A stretch of 64,000 nucleotides of DNA. It comes from Chamaecyparis obtusa. Its lineage: Eukaryota > Streptophyta > Pinopsida > Cupressales > Cupressaceae. Both the position numbers and the translations under genes were made by a program. The notes under the pieces are model-generated. The model ran no database searches. It was not told the origin of the DNA and saw only the letters and a program-made list of their open reading frames with translations. Positions 1 through 12,562 of the stretch are shown piece after piece (position 1 is the stretch's first letter; every line of letters starts with the position of its first letter). Location: contig BSBK01002085.1 of assembly GCA_027943335.1 (NCBI GenBank), forward strand, positions 292,501 to 356,500, read 5' to 3'.

Positions 1-868
1 TTATTTTCCTTTAAATTTCAATTTCCATTTAACAATTAACATTAACATAATAAAATCATTTTAACCACTAACACTAACCATATAATTAACCATATTTTTC
101 CTTAACAAATACAAACTACATATCATCGAAAATCACATTATTGGAATCTTAATAGCAGCATAGAAATTCTTTTCCAATTCAAGAATGAGTTTGTTTAAAC
201 TTATAGACAATCATCTCCCAAATACCTTAAATAATCAGAGAAAACCGATAGTTCAGACAGCACAGTATCTGCAACTATTTAATTAAATCAAATAAATCCA
301 ACACCATAATCGAACAAAAGATTAACAACTAACTGTCAAGTTAAATATCCATATTCTGTCAAAGATATAAATCAAAGTTTAAACAAAGCTATAATCCAAC
401 TCACAACCAAAAGAGTCTGAACAAAAAAAACAAATCCGAACCAAGACATAAATCCACCCTAAAAGAACTAAATAAAGATGCAGAATCAGAAACCAAGCCA
501 GAAGCAGATAGGGGCATGACATATAACCCAATTTCAGAAAGGGCGCGAGGAGCTCTACAATGCCTAAATTAAGCAAGCTTCATTCAACCCAAAATTTGAC
601 CTCATCCAGGGCCTCTGAAGCCTTCAAAATTGAGTTCAAAGTTTCTGTACCTTGCTGCCAATACCGAAAATCATCAATATCTCCAAAGCTAGACTTGATG
701 TATCAATGAAACTTTACTGGCAAGCTGATATGACTGAGATGAACCTCCACATGTGAAATTAGGACATTCCAAGATCATATGACCAACTTACTAAAAATAG
801 AAAGTTTCCATAAATAGTAGCTCTACACAAGATAGCCCTTATTGAATATAAAAACAAAAATATTTTTG
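1..868. other. AT-rich stretch with no recognisable gene
   Basis: I see no recognisable coding region, tRNA, rRNA or LTR boundary here. Short open frames occur on both strands but have no protein motif. The stretch may be the 5' part of the internal region of the LTR element whose 3' LTR lies at 2527-3012, or unrelated flank. Sequence character changes around 860-900, where a pyrimidine-rich, plus-strand coding-like region begins. Confidence 0.4.
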
Positions 869-2526
869 GGTGATGCAAGATTGCTCTTACACCCAGGATG
901 CTCCTGCATCAATCATGGATGGTTTAAATATATTGACAAGAGGAAAATATAAGCAATGGACTGAATAGGTTCTTGCTCATCTTAGTGAGCATAATCTATT
1001 GTCTTATTTGTATTAGCATAGACCTACTAGTCATCGTTATGATCTGGAATCTTGGACAAAATTTCTTAATGTTATCTATTGGAATATGGATATGGATGTT
1101 ATGGATTCCCTTGATGAATACGAAGATAAGACAAAGACTATTCTTGATCTTTGGACCTTTCTTTGTGAAATATGTGGAGATCCACATATTCCTCCACTCC
1201 CAAAAGATATAGAAACTCTAGTTGTAGATCCTACTTCTCCTATTGAAATTGCTTCTACTATTGTTCCTGATGATGTTTTCCTTCATACAACCATGGGTTC
1301 TTGTGATTCGGTGTAGTAGGATAATCCTTGTCTTTCAATTACAGTTCCTTGGGATGACTTCTTGACAAAAATTACAAGCTTGTTTGTGGAGTCCTACATT
1401 GAGGATTTGGGAGACATCATTGATGACATTCATCTTCTCTTTATGAGGATGATCCTTCTTTAGTTGTTGCGAGGTAACACTCTGACCCTCATCTTGATTC
1501 TCCACTTGATCCTTCTTTTGAGGTTGACACAATTGTGGATCCTTTGATACAACATTTGGAGGAGGTATCTTTATCTTCATAGAAGATATTTGAGTCTTTA
1601 GAGATTGGAATTCATGAGTCTAAAATTTCACTTGAGATTTCACATTGCATCATTCAGATTGATCATACATGTGTTGGAGATTCCTATTCAATTTTATAAG
1701 ACATCATACATTTTGAGGATTCTTCCGAGAGATTGGGGAGGATTCATTGATACATCTATAACATTATTTCTTCATAAAGGGAGTAATATCATTAAATTTT
1801 CTTGGTGTATTTTCTACATTGATCTGGGATCATCTACCATGGGTGTGCATTCTACATTGATGGGGGCTACTTTATCTCTCTTCCTACTTCCTATTTTGAA
1901 GAGACTTCTTTGTCTGAGTTTGATCCAAATTCTTACATGGATCAGTTACCACTGGTTCCTTTCACGTCACCTTCTATTGGATATGTTCTTCCTTGGTTTG
2001 TGGCATCTTCATCAACCAAGGAAATGGTGACATATGAGCACACTTCAAAGACTTCATACTTCATTTGGGTTCGCCTTCCTTCTTCCTATCCACAATGGGA
2101 TGTTTTATTGCATTTGTACTTGGTGTTCTTCTTCCTAAGGAAAGAAATATTATTTGTAGGCATTGGAATATGTTTTTCCTTCAAGCACTCACCATCCTTT
2201 GAGGAGATTACTCATTATGGGAGGGATATCATTGCTCCTTATTTCTTTCCTATGTAGGGACTCTTTATTTTATATGCATGATTTATTTCATAATGGAGGG
2301 GTCCTGATTACTCCATCCATCTATGCATCTTGTTTATTTTCATCTCTCTTTTTGGGGGAGGGTTTTTCCCATGAGTTTTTTCCTTTCTCTACTTTATGAG
2401 AGATTGCATTTCTTTTGCATATTGTACATGGATACCTAACATGGCCTAGTAGTCGGGACCCATCATGCATTGTCATCTAGCTTTGTGAGCTTAAGTGCAT
2501 TCCCTTAAGTTGCACTTAAGGGGGGG
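869..2526 (+). mobile_element. 3' internal region of an LTR retrotransposon (element F)
   Basis: This stretch ends in a purine run directly followed by an LTR, so it is read as the 3' internal part of an LTR element whose 5' end is outside the window. A decayed plus-strand frame can be followed from about 1039 to 1580 (acidic peptide with DEYEDKT and VVDPTSP), with stops and frame changes. Further open pieces at 1605-2030 and 1910-2257 are rich in aromatic and hydrophobic residues. I recognise no gag, protease, reverse transcriptase or integrase motif. It could be a non-autonomous element or a 3' accessory region. Confidence 0.45.
2518..2526 (+). promoter_or_regulatory. Polypurine tract of element F
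   Basis: The run AAGGGGGGG lies immediately before the TGTTGG start of the LTR, the usual place for the plus-strand primer of reverse transcription. Confidence 0.6.
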
Positions 2527-3012
2527 TGTTGGTGTAATTACACTTTACTTAAGTTTACTTAGGATAATGCATTTTCATATTAGTTTTCATGTAGACACAT
2601 AGGAGTTTGCATCTCATTTTAGCACATGGTGTAGGAGAATTTCCACTTTATGTGTGAGATCCACCTTTAGTGCTCCTATCACATTATCATCCTCTCATTG
2701 TTTCACATGTTTGCACATAATTGATTGTACACTAGACGATGATCCACCTTTGGTGGACATATGGTTACACCTTGTGTATGTGATAGGTTATCATTTGCAT
2801 ATCTCCTAGTTATCATGCATTGCCTTTATATTCAGGCATGTCTACTTTGTATTTATCAATTGTATCAATTGCCCATTATCAATTGTATGCATTATTATTT
2901 GATCATCATTGAATCAATCAATTGATCATATCATTTTTCCTATCTCTCTTGTGTTATCAATTGAACTTCTAGATCTTGGCATTTCATTCTTTGCCTTAGA
3001 CAAATTCTTACA
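2527..3012 (+). repeat. 3' LTR of element F
   Basis: The block starts TGTTGGTGTAATTAC directly after a polypurine tract and ends in TTCTTACA, giving TG...CA termini and a length of about 486 bp. The partner 5' LTR is not in the window, so the 3' boundary and target duplication cannot be confirmed. The element orientation is plus, from the position of the polypurine tract. Confidence 0.55.
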
Positions 3013-3039
3013 ATATCCAATGAATTTTGGGATGAGACT

Positions 3040-5455
3040 TTAACATGGTTGAAAATATAGAAAGTAAGGCTAGGGGATTAAATATAGATTGGAAAGGAAA
3101 TTAGAAGAATTTTTGGTATAAAATAAAGGAAAAACTTAATCTATTTGATCCCCTTAAATGGAAGAAAAATCAGAACAATAACATCTACTTTAAATGGTGT
3201 AATGCTAAAAAATGTTGCAAGAAGATCTATTGTAGGTTTGACAGGTTTTATGCCAATAGGGACTTTTCTATATTTGAACCAAATCAAGATGGTTGTAATG
3301 TTAAGGTTTATCTTGTAATGATCTGGTTTATGAATACACCCTTTTTGACCAGCATCCTATTCTCATAAATATATTGATCAATAATGTTTCTATAGATAAA
3401 CTTAGGAAGGGAGAATACTTTATGTTGAGCACCTTTTTACTTAAGGATGGGAATTTAATGGTTGTTTTCACCCTAAAAAATATCAAATAATGGATGTTGA
3501 GGAGGGTAGTGAGATTGAGAAGCGGGATTGCAACAAAAAGAGGCGGAAAACACTATTCCAAACAATTAGCAAGAAACATGTACTGGTTATAAGGAGAGAA
3601 AAATTTTGCAGGAAAATTTGCTTAAGTACAAGATTAAAATTCAAAAAGATCCTAATAATATCAAGCTATGTGAGGAAGTTTCCTATGCTAAATACGTTTG
3701 AAGAATTTGCATGTTTATAAGTTCCAAGTGCTTAAATTAAGATCAATACTTAACTCAATCAACAACAAGGTTAAGGTTACCATATTTTTCTTCAAGAAAT
3801 CCAAAGGAAAAGGAATTAAAGAAAATATTGATGAGATTAGTAATGAAGGTAACAATGTCATTAGTCAAGAAGACATAAAAAATCAATTCTATCTTCTTTA
3901 TGAGAATATTTTTACTTCAAAAGGGTATTATGAAAGCAAGGGATGCAATTAGATAGATGTTCCCTGTGAAATTATTTGAAGCTAATAGAAGTATTTTAAG
4001 AAAATAAATCACTCTACAAGAGGTCAAGAATGCTATCTTAACCCTAAATAATGATCAATCACTAGGAGAAGACAAATTAACTATTAATTACTACAAAACC
4101 AATATTGAATGGATTGACAATGACTTACTCTTAGTTTATAAGGAATAATTGTTTAAAGGGTCTTTACGTAAGAAAATTACATCATAAATCTCTTTCCAAT
4201 GGAAGGAGATAAAACCATGATTAAGAATATATCACTCTCTAATGCTTTTATTACAAAATTATTGCTAAAATATTGGCCATGAAACTAGTGGAGGTTTTCC
4301 CCAAGTTTTTTATCAGTACCCAAACTACATTCATGAAGGGAAGATATATTCATGAGAATCCAATCTTTAGTTGGGAAGCTATAGAATGCACAAGAACATC
4401 TAATAAAAACTCTACCATGCTTCTTCTAAATTTTGAGAAATCATATAATAGGGTTGAATAGCCTTTTTTATTAATGGAATTGGAGGCTTTTTCCTAGTGA
4501 GTTTTTCAAGGTGGTTAACACCCTACCAAAGGTAACCTCCACCCAAGTTGATGTGAATGGGATTTTAACTAATGAATCTCCCTTGAAAAGATCTATTAAG
4601 AAGGGATGTCCATTAACACTTGCAATATTTATAATAGCCTAAAATGTTGTTCATTATATTCTTCAGGATTATGGCCAAATTCCAAGAATCAAAGGCATTA
4701 CACTGTCTGATAATAATGACTTACTAAATATTCAATTTGGTGACAATACTACTATATAGAATTAGAAGAGAAAAATATTTATAATTTGATACAAAAACTA
4801 GACTAAATTCTTCTTACCTTTGGGTCCAAGGTTTCAAAATTAAAATCTATTATGATAGGATTGGGTGAAGAGGCTCTACATTGGAGAAAAAAAATTTATC
4901 TTCAATATGGAGATTGTTGTAGAAAAGTTGTGTACTTGGGGATCCCATTTTCCATTAGTTCCAACTTGAAAAAAAAATTCTCTCAATAAAAAAGAATGAG
5001 AAGAAATCGGAAGGGTAGACCAAACAGACCTCTCCATTGGGGGAAGCATTTAGATCTGTCATAAAATCTTGTCTTCCTACAACATTTATTATGCTTCAAT
5101 TTGGCTATTCTATAGTTAACTTGTGAATGATACTCAAAAGAAGATTAGAGTTTTCCTTTGGTCTAATGGTAAAAGAAAAAAGAAAAATCACCCATTCAAG
5201 TAGGAGTGGTGTTGCATGGATAAAGGGTATGGAGGATTGGGTCTCAAAGACTTGAATAAATAAGGAATTTATCTTACTATCAAATGGATCATTAGAGATA
5301 TTAAAGGGAATAGAACTTTTAAGATCTTAATGACAAATAACATTGTCCTTGCTTCCCACAAACATGACAAACATTGGAAAGGTCTATTCATTAGAGATCT
5401 CCTTACTTATGGACATGCTATCACCCTTGAAATGTCAAGTCTTTCATAGCTTATA
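3040..5455 (+). mobile_element. Decayed LINE (non-LTR retrotransposon) ORF2 relic
   Basis: Broken plus-strand frames read as a plant L1-type ORF2. About 3700-3950 gives the linker that precedes the reverse transcriptase (KGKGIKENIDEISNEGNNV). About 4010-4780 gives the reverse transcriptase. About 5150-5430 gives the C-terminal part with the pattern KWIIRDIKGN...HWKGLFIRD. Many stops and frameshifts separate the pieces. No endonuclease domain, poly(A) tail or target duplication is visible. The relic is bounded on the left by the LTR of element F and on the right by a G-family LTR at 5514. Confidence 0.75.
4011..4780 (+). pseudogene. LINE reverse transcriptase domain, broken
   Basis: Translation in shifting frames gives blocks typical of L1-type reverse transcriptases: NAILTLNND (finger region), QTTFMKGRYIHENPIFSWEA, then LLLNFEKSYNRVE where functional enzymes carry DFEKAYDRV. 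Next come SPLKRSIKKGCPL (family form ...RQGCPL) and ILQDYGQIPRIKGITL, then IQFGDNTTI at about 4733 where the family has the catalytic FADD. The catalytic box is therefore mutated, and the longest open piece is only 4273-4461. It is non-functional. Confidence 0.8.
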
Positions 5456-5513
5456 AAAATCTTGGGAATTAATTTAATATAATATCAATAACAATAAACC
5501 TTATTAAAATAGT

Positions 5514-6450
5514 TGTACCATCATAAATTATAAGCACCTATGATTAGATGCTCAATTAGGCCCCATTTTAGTGTTTTGAAGTTTTCATGTGCATTATGCT
5601 TGATCCAACCCCACACCAAGTATTATTCTAGCATATTATATACAATCTCTATTCCCAAACCAAAATTCAAGATTTTTTGGGGAGACTGAGATTTGCCCCA
5701 AAGTTCAAATCGAGGGCCCTTCTCAATGGTTAAGTGAGAAATCTAAAATCCTGTCATATTTCTTCAAGTTTTGAGCTTTGAAATGTTGTGAAAGGTATAT
5801 AATAAACCCATCTCTCCTAATTTTGGTAATGATGATCAAGATTTAAAAACTACTCTCAAGATTTCAAGAAACATTCAAGTATCCAAACATTCTTAAGCAA
5901 GATTTCAAGTATCCAAGGAATTATTTGAAGGCAATGTTTTCTATTGTAGAAAGATTCTCTCCCTCATGAATTCCAAGTAGAGGAGACATAAATCAAGTAA
6001 GAAGGTCCTTTATCCATCCATAATCATTGATCCATTCCTCAAGACAAGAGTTAATTAAGCATAACAATATTCAAGATCTTTGAGGAGTATTTTCATATAT
6101 GTGAATTCATGAAGGGAATCCTTGATTCTTCTCTACAAATTCATTAAAGAAAATTACAAGAATGTTCATAGACATTACAACCTCAAAGTTTTTATATGAA
6201 GTTATAAGCATTTACATTGTAAATTTGATATCTACTTTATAACTGCAAGTTTTTCTTTCATGCATATTTCATTTTTATTTCAAGTTTGATTCCTCAATTG
6301 GGGTTTAACTGAGGAAAACCCCCTTCTACACAACATTTTCCTTATTTTTTGTGCGCACCTACAAATGGTTATCACACCAAATTAGATCTAAAAAATTTAG
6401 GACATTGCAGACAATCTACGACTTAAAATAGTAAAAAGTGCAAGGAACAT
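5514..6450 (+). repeat. G-family LTR, left copy (split by solo LTR A)
   Basis: This block matches 47994-48990 over most of its length. Shared landmarks are the start TGTACCATCATAAATTATAAG (here) versus TGTGCCATCC (there), the TATA region, and the stretch near GAAAACCCCCTTCTACA. The homology resumes after the solo LTR, at 10315 to about 10410 (CATTTCTAG and neighbours), so the solo LTR inserted inside this copy. The 3' end of the repeat is uncertain. No polypurine tract precedes it and no partner LTR is visible nearby, so it may itself be a solo or truncated LTR. Confidence 0.6.
5795..5802 (+). promoter_or_regulatory. TATA box of G-family LTR (left copy)
   Basis: The sequence GGTATATAATAAACCC is conserved in the right copy at 48331 as GGTATATAAGAAACCC, followed in both by CATCTCTCC. 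This is the likely Pol II core promoter of the LTR. Confidence 0.5.
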
Positions 6451-9400
6451 TGTTACTTAAAAATCTAGCATACAATACAATAGGCATTAGTAGGAAAAGG
6501 TTGCATTTTGTTGGTCAAATTAACACTGCCTTGCAGGTTTTGTTAGTTTACATGTCCTTATTGCATTCATTCTAGATGTCATTATTGTACTCTACATATT
6601 GGTTATCATTCAAAAAAATTGCCAAAATTCATAAATAATCATTACATTGTACTTTCATACTAAATGTGAAATACAAACATCCTTTCTTGTTCCATGTTTC
6701 ATCAATAAATAGAGTACATTGCAGAATTAAAAGAAAGACTGAAGTATGGAATAGGGTTCCCATGCATTGCCTTTTATATTGGTTGTGTCAGCTAGTTGTC
6801 TGCTAGGTCTTTGCATTTAGGTATCTGCATTTAGGTCTTCATAAGTTTGAGTCTCCATCTGCATCTAGGTCTTTAAGGTTTCCATCTACATGAGAAAGGA
6901 AAATATGGTTAGATCCTAATGGATCTAAGCAATACGTGAGAAATAAATAACATACTGTAGAAATCAAGTTTTCAATACTACATCAATCTAGAAAATTAAA
7001 TGAAATAAGGAAATGTACACTGACACTCACTGCAAGGTAGTGTTAAAGGGACTTGTTTCTGACATGAAACCTTTTACTACTAATGATTATTGTGGTGTAT
7101 GTTGTCCTTTTTATTAGCCAGGTGTCTGAATTAAAGGGACTTAGTATGTTTCAAACTGAGAAACCTTTTTCAGATAATGTATTTCATAATGATGTTTTTT
7201 GAGAGCTTAATAGATTATCTTGCAGATAACAACTGACTAGTGTTCATATTCAGTCATTGTCAAAGATGCAGATCAAGTTGGTTTCTATGATAAGAATGCT
7301 ACAAGAAATGCCAATGATTGCCAACTTTCCAATTCAAGATATAAATGGTGCTGCATAAATATTGGTACAAATATGTCCTTACTGTTCCTAAGTACATTTT
7401 CAAATCATAAACATATTTGTTGCTGAATACAAAAGAGTGCTTCAAGATTAAGCTATAAAATCATAAAGTGTTTACAGTTTGTTTTTATTGAGTGTCATGA
7501 ACCCGTGTTCGAACCTCATTAGTTAAACATTTTGATGTTTTTGAATGTCACGAGCCCATGCTTGAACTTCATTAACAAATGAACAAACATTTTTATCTTG
7601 TTGTACTTATCATATTAAGTGCAGATTCAACATCAATGTGAATTATATATAGTGGACAAAGCAATAGGATGCAAGCTGAACATAAAGTTGAAAGTATGTA
7701 TAAACTGGAATAGAGTATGTGCAGCTAACAGTGGAATGTCATAAAGGAGAGAGTCACTTATCTGCTATGGAAATAATAAAAGTTGTGTTGAGCATCTCTT
7801 AGTCATAATCACCTTCTAAGGTTTGCGAAGGTTATGAGTGAAAGATGCAATGGTTTTATTTATAACAGATTATATCTTTAACATTTTTCACTCATAACCT
7901 TGCAACTTTAGTAAGTCATTAAGAGGTGTTTTTATGGTTTCCTTGAGCAATTGTCCATCATTGCCAAGCTCATCATATATGGTTTGCAAAGAAATGAGTT
8001 CACCAGTTCATCAAGTTTATGGCTGTTGATTACACAAGGTTCTATTCATGTCAGCAAAGTGAAACAATTTGGATGCTCTATGCTATAATTAAAATTTGTG
8101 TACAAACTATGATAAATCTGTTAAATCAAGTTCTGTGAATTCAAATGACCACACAACTATGGATATCTGAGCTTAATAAATAATCAGCTTCATGTTATAG
8201 CAGTGAAAGGTAAAATGTTCACCAGTAAAAGCTTGAGCAAGGTCAAAATAAGCAAATGTTTATAGCAATCAATTTTTGATATATCAGCAAGTTCACTAAA
8301 CCAAGTTCATTCTCATTCAATGAATTTGAGCTTTCAAGGAAAAAGTGTGATAGTCACTTTCAGGTCTTCCAGTTATTAAAAAGTGTCAAGGATTATTTTC
8401 CTTTAGTGAATTGAAGAACTATGATAATTAGTAACAGTCACGACTTTATGTGCCAAATGAAATAACAACAGTGAAAAACTGTGACTATTACTAATTTATA
8501 AATGAAAGTTTGTATTCTATACCAGTCATGAGTGTCATACATCGTAAAGATGTATTCACAATTGCAAACAAAAAGTGTTGTGAATAGTTTCAGGTTCAAT
8601 ACTTTCGAACCCATATATGGTATGCAAAAGATAAACCAACAGTTAAGCCCAGCTGGAAATATGTGGAGCTTGTATCAAATAAAACCTAGATCTATAGCAT
8701 GAACAAATGACAAAGCCATGGAGCCACGGTTAAGTCATAGTTTGAAAGTGCAAACAAATGACAATTCAACAAATATAAACAACGGATCCAAAGACATGTT
8801 GCCATGATCAAGTTAATACACCTGTCATTTGACTGTTAATACAAAGATATAACCGAGATTCATAATCATGATTGCATTTTTGAAAGAGATAGTCATATTT
8901 TGCAACAACATTGAAGTAACAGTTACACAAGGAGAGCCCACGACTTATGCATGGTCAAAATTTCATGGTATTCATTGCAAGAAGATAAACAGAGAGTTCA
9001 AAAAATAAACTTATAGTTTGATCAAACTTGAGTTTGTTTTCAATCTTGAGTTCCCAGTATGAGATACACATCAGTCAATAGAAGTCACAGTGATCTCTAG
9101 TGCAACTGAGGGCTCAAATCCAGTAGTTTAGTTCATTCACAATCAAATGTCGAGTTCCTTCAAGGTTTTCATAGTTTCTCCTGTATGTTACGGTTTCATT
9201 TCCCCTAAATTTCTTTGAAGAATAACATAAACTCAAATGCCGAGATCAAATAAAGATAATAAAAATTGGAATCTGCCAAGCAAATGCCTTTAATGCGTAT
9301 GCCGTTCCAACAGAACCTCGAAAACTGCTCATAGTGCCACCTTGCATCTTCATCTCCTCAATTTTTGTGTATTATTGCAAGTGGATTGAAAGTTGTCAAC

Positions 9401-10309
9401 TTCTCCACATTGTATGTAGTTCACACTTAGATTTTTTATCTAAGTTAGGAATGAGGGGCATATTTTAATATTAGTTTTTTTAAAAATTAATAATAATTTT
9501 GGCAATTATTTTTGTAAAAGGATTTAATTACTTAATATTAGCCAAAATTTAGGGGCATTTACACTAGGTTCTTATAATCTCGGTTAGTGGTACATTTTTG
9601 GGTACATTTTTAGGCTAAAATTGGGCATTTTTTATGAGCTTAGATTTTCGGATTTGAGGTAGAGAGAGGATATAAAATTGATTTTTTATGATCAATTGGG
9701 GGTTTTAGATTTTGGAGAGAGGGCATATAGTGAACATATCATTCCTAAGTGCTTTGAAGGCCATTTTTGTAAATCATTTTGTCAGATTTTTGAAGGAATG
9801 AACTAGATATTTTGACTCCTATTTGTGTATTGGTTTCGATATTGAATCCTGTTTTCATCTTTTCTAACAAGTGTCAAATCATTTATTATCTAAAGGAAGT
9901 GAATGAAATTATGTTCCTTCTCAAGATAATCAATGTATGTTTGTTAATTATCCAAGCTGTTTGTGGTAGAACCATGATAGCATGAATTTATTAACCTATA
10001 TGTTGAGCAGAGATTCAGAGTGTTAAGATATTCATTCGTGAGTCAGGATTGAGTTTTCAATTTTTTTGCAAAGTTTGAATTATTCATTGGTGCATCACCC
10101 TAATCTTTTAGTTATAGTATTCTTTTCCCTTTTCCCAACAATTTGTAGATCAGGAAAGTGATATTCCATATTTTATAGGAACTGACCTAGAATCCGGAGA
10201 TTCCTCTTCATTCATAGTCTACTCACAGCTAGGAGAGGTTTCCATTGTCAGGATAGAATTGTTGTTAGCCTTAATGCCTAATGTAAGGTAACAATTCTAA
10301 GCCTAAACA
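6451..10309 (+). repeat. Solo Ty3/gypsy LTR (copy A)
   Basis: This 3859-bp block is similar along its length to the LTRs of gypsy elements B (reverse orientation) and C (same orientation). It starts TGTTACTTAAAAATC and ends ...CTAAACA. It is flanked by a perfect 5-bp duplication, AACAT (6446-6450 and 10310-10314), and has no internal region, so it is a solo LTR left by recombination between the two LTRs of one element. It lies inside a G-family LTR. It carries the stretches seen in B and C, including the GTTCGAACCTCATTA direct repeats near 7500-7580, but lacks the small foldback insertion found in the LTRs of B. Confidence 0.88.
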
Positions 10310-10314
10310 AACAT

Positions 10315-11148
10315 ATCAGCCCAGGTGACCCATTCCTTCCATATTTTCTTCAAATCAATTTTATAGGTCACTTATATCCTTTGGACCCCATTTCTAGTAT
10401 ATGTACTTGGCAGAGTGTTTTTTAGTGTCAAATATTCACCTTTTGGCAAATTCTGGGAATTAACTTTGTGAAAATTGGTGAATCATGCCCAATACGTAGT
10501 GGTCCAAATCGCCCAATTTTAACATGGTAATAGGTTAATAATCTTTCAAATTTCCATTAAGATTTTACCGTTTCATGTGGTTTATTGGTATATTCACCTT
10601 TAACTAGTTTGACATGGTTCTTGTAATGACCTCTTAATTCGGTAACGATTATTAATTCAAAATTTAATGAGTCGGTTCAATTCTCCCCAAAAAATTTACA
10701 TTGTATGGATGACCGTTACATTCATCGAGATTATTATATTCACTAGGACCTATTTCACCAACCATTTGTTAATTCCTACAATGTGCATTGAACAAGTCGA
10801 CACATTTTTTGCCATACTTAAATCAAGATGTTAATGTATTTTGAAAAGCCCACAAATTCATAAAAAATGGAAATTGGAATCATGGATTTCTATAAATTGA
10901 AATCAGTTAATCAAAAGTTTGAAAACTTGAACACAATTTCATATTTGTTGCAATCTTTTCGTGTCCCATTACAAAATTTTGGAGGGCCAGATTTACCAAT
11001 TACAATCTTGCAACAGTAAACATAGGATTCAAAATTTTAGAGAAAGCGTAAAGGAGCAAGGTAAGCAATTATTTGTTCACACTTCACAGTATTGCTATTA
11101 ATTTTAATTCCTAGAATCTCAGTAACAAGTGAGTAGTGAGAGGTCAAG
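10315..11148. other. Rest of G-family repeat, then unassigned sequence
   Basis: The first 100 bases or so continue the G-family LTR interrupted at 6450. From about 10410 to 11060 I see nothing recognisable. At about 11060 there is an AG-GTAAGC donor-like site and at about 11121 a CTCAG acceptor-like site, framing a possible 62-bp intron just upstream of the hAT-like start codon. Without a transcript this is only a suggestion. Confidence 0.35.
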
Positions 11149-11378
11149 ATGTCAGACAAGGGTGAGTATCCTTAGGTTGGTGAAGGGATGGAGATGGAAG
11201 GGGAGGTTGACACTCATACTTCTCATTGTCATGATAGAATTGAAGGGATTTCCTTGTCATACATGGGCAAGAATGATACTCCTCAGGGAAGTGAAGGGAT
11301 TGCAAATGAAAGGCCAAGCCTAGAATTTGACAAGGCTAAGACTCCTTAGGGAATTGAAGGGATTAGAAGGGTAGAAAA
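11149..11378 (+). pseudogene. hAT-like transposase relic, N-terminal part
   Basis: From the ATG at 11149 a frame reads MSDKGEYP, a stop, then a Gly/Glu-rich segment ending ...KAKTP-stop-GIEGIRRVEK. It carries imperfect copies of a short peptide repeat of the type [12 protein letters not shown]. The frame resumes at 19460 after element E is removed, where the same repeat continues ([14 protein letters not shown]). The two halves are joined by the GAAAA duplication of E. Two TAG stops stand where repeat copies have CAG. The join across E is secure; the functional assignment rests on the downstream parts. Confidence 0.65.
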
Positions 11379-11637
11379 TGTTAAGGTTTTAGGATCATTG
11401 TGAATGTAATAGCACTATCTCATTGTATGTATTTTTCAAATGCAACAATCTCTAGCATTTATATAGAGAATGAGCCCAGAAGAGACATGTCCCTTCATGG
11501 GACATGTCTATTCATTATTATGTAATTAATATAATGACAATTATGATTACACACACACACACACACACAATAAATCATTTCTCATAATAATCATATAGAC
11601 AATATTATTTATCTAACTGATGCTACAAATATCAACA
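11379..11637 (-). repeat. 3' LTR of element E
   Basis: This is the short (259 bp) LTR copy, with only a brief AC run near 11550-11569. It matches the outer parts of the 18905-19459 copy with few differences. A TATATAAA box (minus strand) lies at about 11458-11465. Confidence 0.85.
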
Positions 11638-11646
11638 CTCCCTCTT
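11638..11646 (-). promoter_or_regulatory. Polypurine tract of element E
   Basis: On the minus strand the run AAGAGGGAG lies immediately before the TG of the 3' LTR, as required for plus-strand priming. Confidence 0.6.
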
Positions 11647-11664
11647 AGCTAGGGAGGATAAATC

Positions 11665-12510
11665 TGTAAGGAAACTCAGGTGCGGAAATAGCTTCCTATG
11701 CTAATCTCTATAGGAGAGTATTGTGCAAAATCTTATAAATCCTTACAATTTCAGATTTGTTAACTATTTTAACAAAGATATTGCAACCACATACCATGCA
11801 TACAAAAAAATAGAGTATGACACAATGATATACCCTAGGGAAAACCTTTCGGTAAAAAACCCCAACACTCTAAAACCTGCACAATGTATTATCTTCAACA
11901 CAAAGATTACAATACACTTGCAATGCAAGTTCTTTCAGGAAATGAGAGACAAAGCTAACAAGACTTAAATTTCTATTATATCTCTCCCATAGGAGCAGCA
12001 TCATATATATAGACTCCTCTGGACCCAAAAATAGGCACAACCACCAAGACCCATGCACAAAGCCACATGTACACAGTTGTTACATTCAATCCCAAGAATA
12101 GGCATCCATCCCTAGAATAGACTATGATAGCTTGTCATAGAATCCACCAAAAATAACGGTCACAAGAGAAGTGTAAGAGAATCTATCATACCAACCTATT
12201 TTTGGCATATTCTCTTACACACACCAACCACTTCTTCTTGGGTGCCCAAATAGGCCCAAGTCATAAGATGCTCTTACACCTGTCATAGCACATTCCTTAA
12301 ATAGTTCTTACGCGTCATAGGAATCCGCATGACCATTTCAGTCATGATCTCCTTACACACAAGATGCTGACACATCAAGTGGAGTGACACATCAACATGC
12401 CAACTAGACATGTACACTCACACTTAATTACATTATTTGCAAAAAATACATTTATAAAACAAATAATAAGAATAGGAATTATCCAAGGTTGAGACACCTT
12501 ATTCCTAACA
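11665..12510 (-). repeat. 3' LTR of Cop1
   Basis: This 846-bp LTR has TG...CA ends and lies next to the polypurine tract. It is the downstream LTR in the element's minus-strand reading. Confidence 0.93.
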
Positions 12511-12521
12511 TTCTCCCACTT
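12511..12521 (-). promoter_or_regulatory. Polypurine tract of Cop1
   Basis: On the minus strand the sequence AAGTGGGAGAA lies directly before the 3' LTR. This is the form commonly seen in plant copia elements. Confidence 0.75.
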
Positions 12522-12562
12522 GTCGAACACCTTGTAAGAGCAATAGGAACATAACAGGAACT

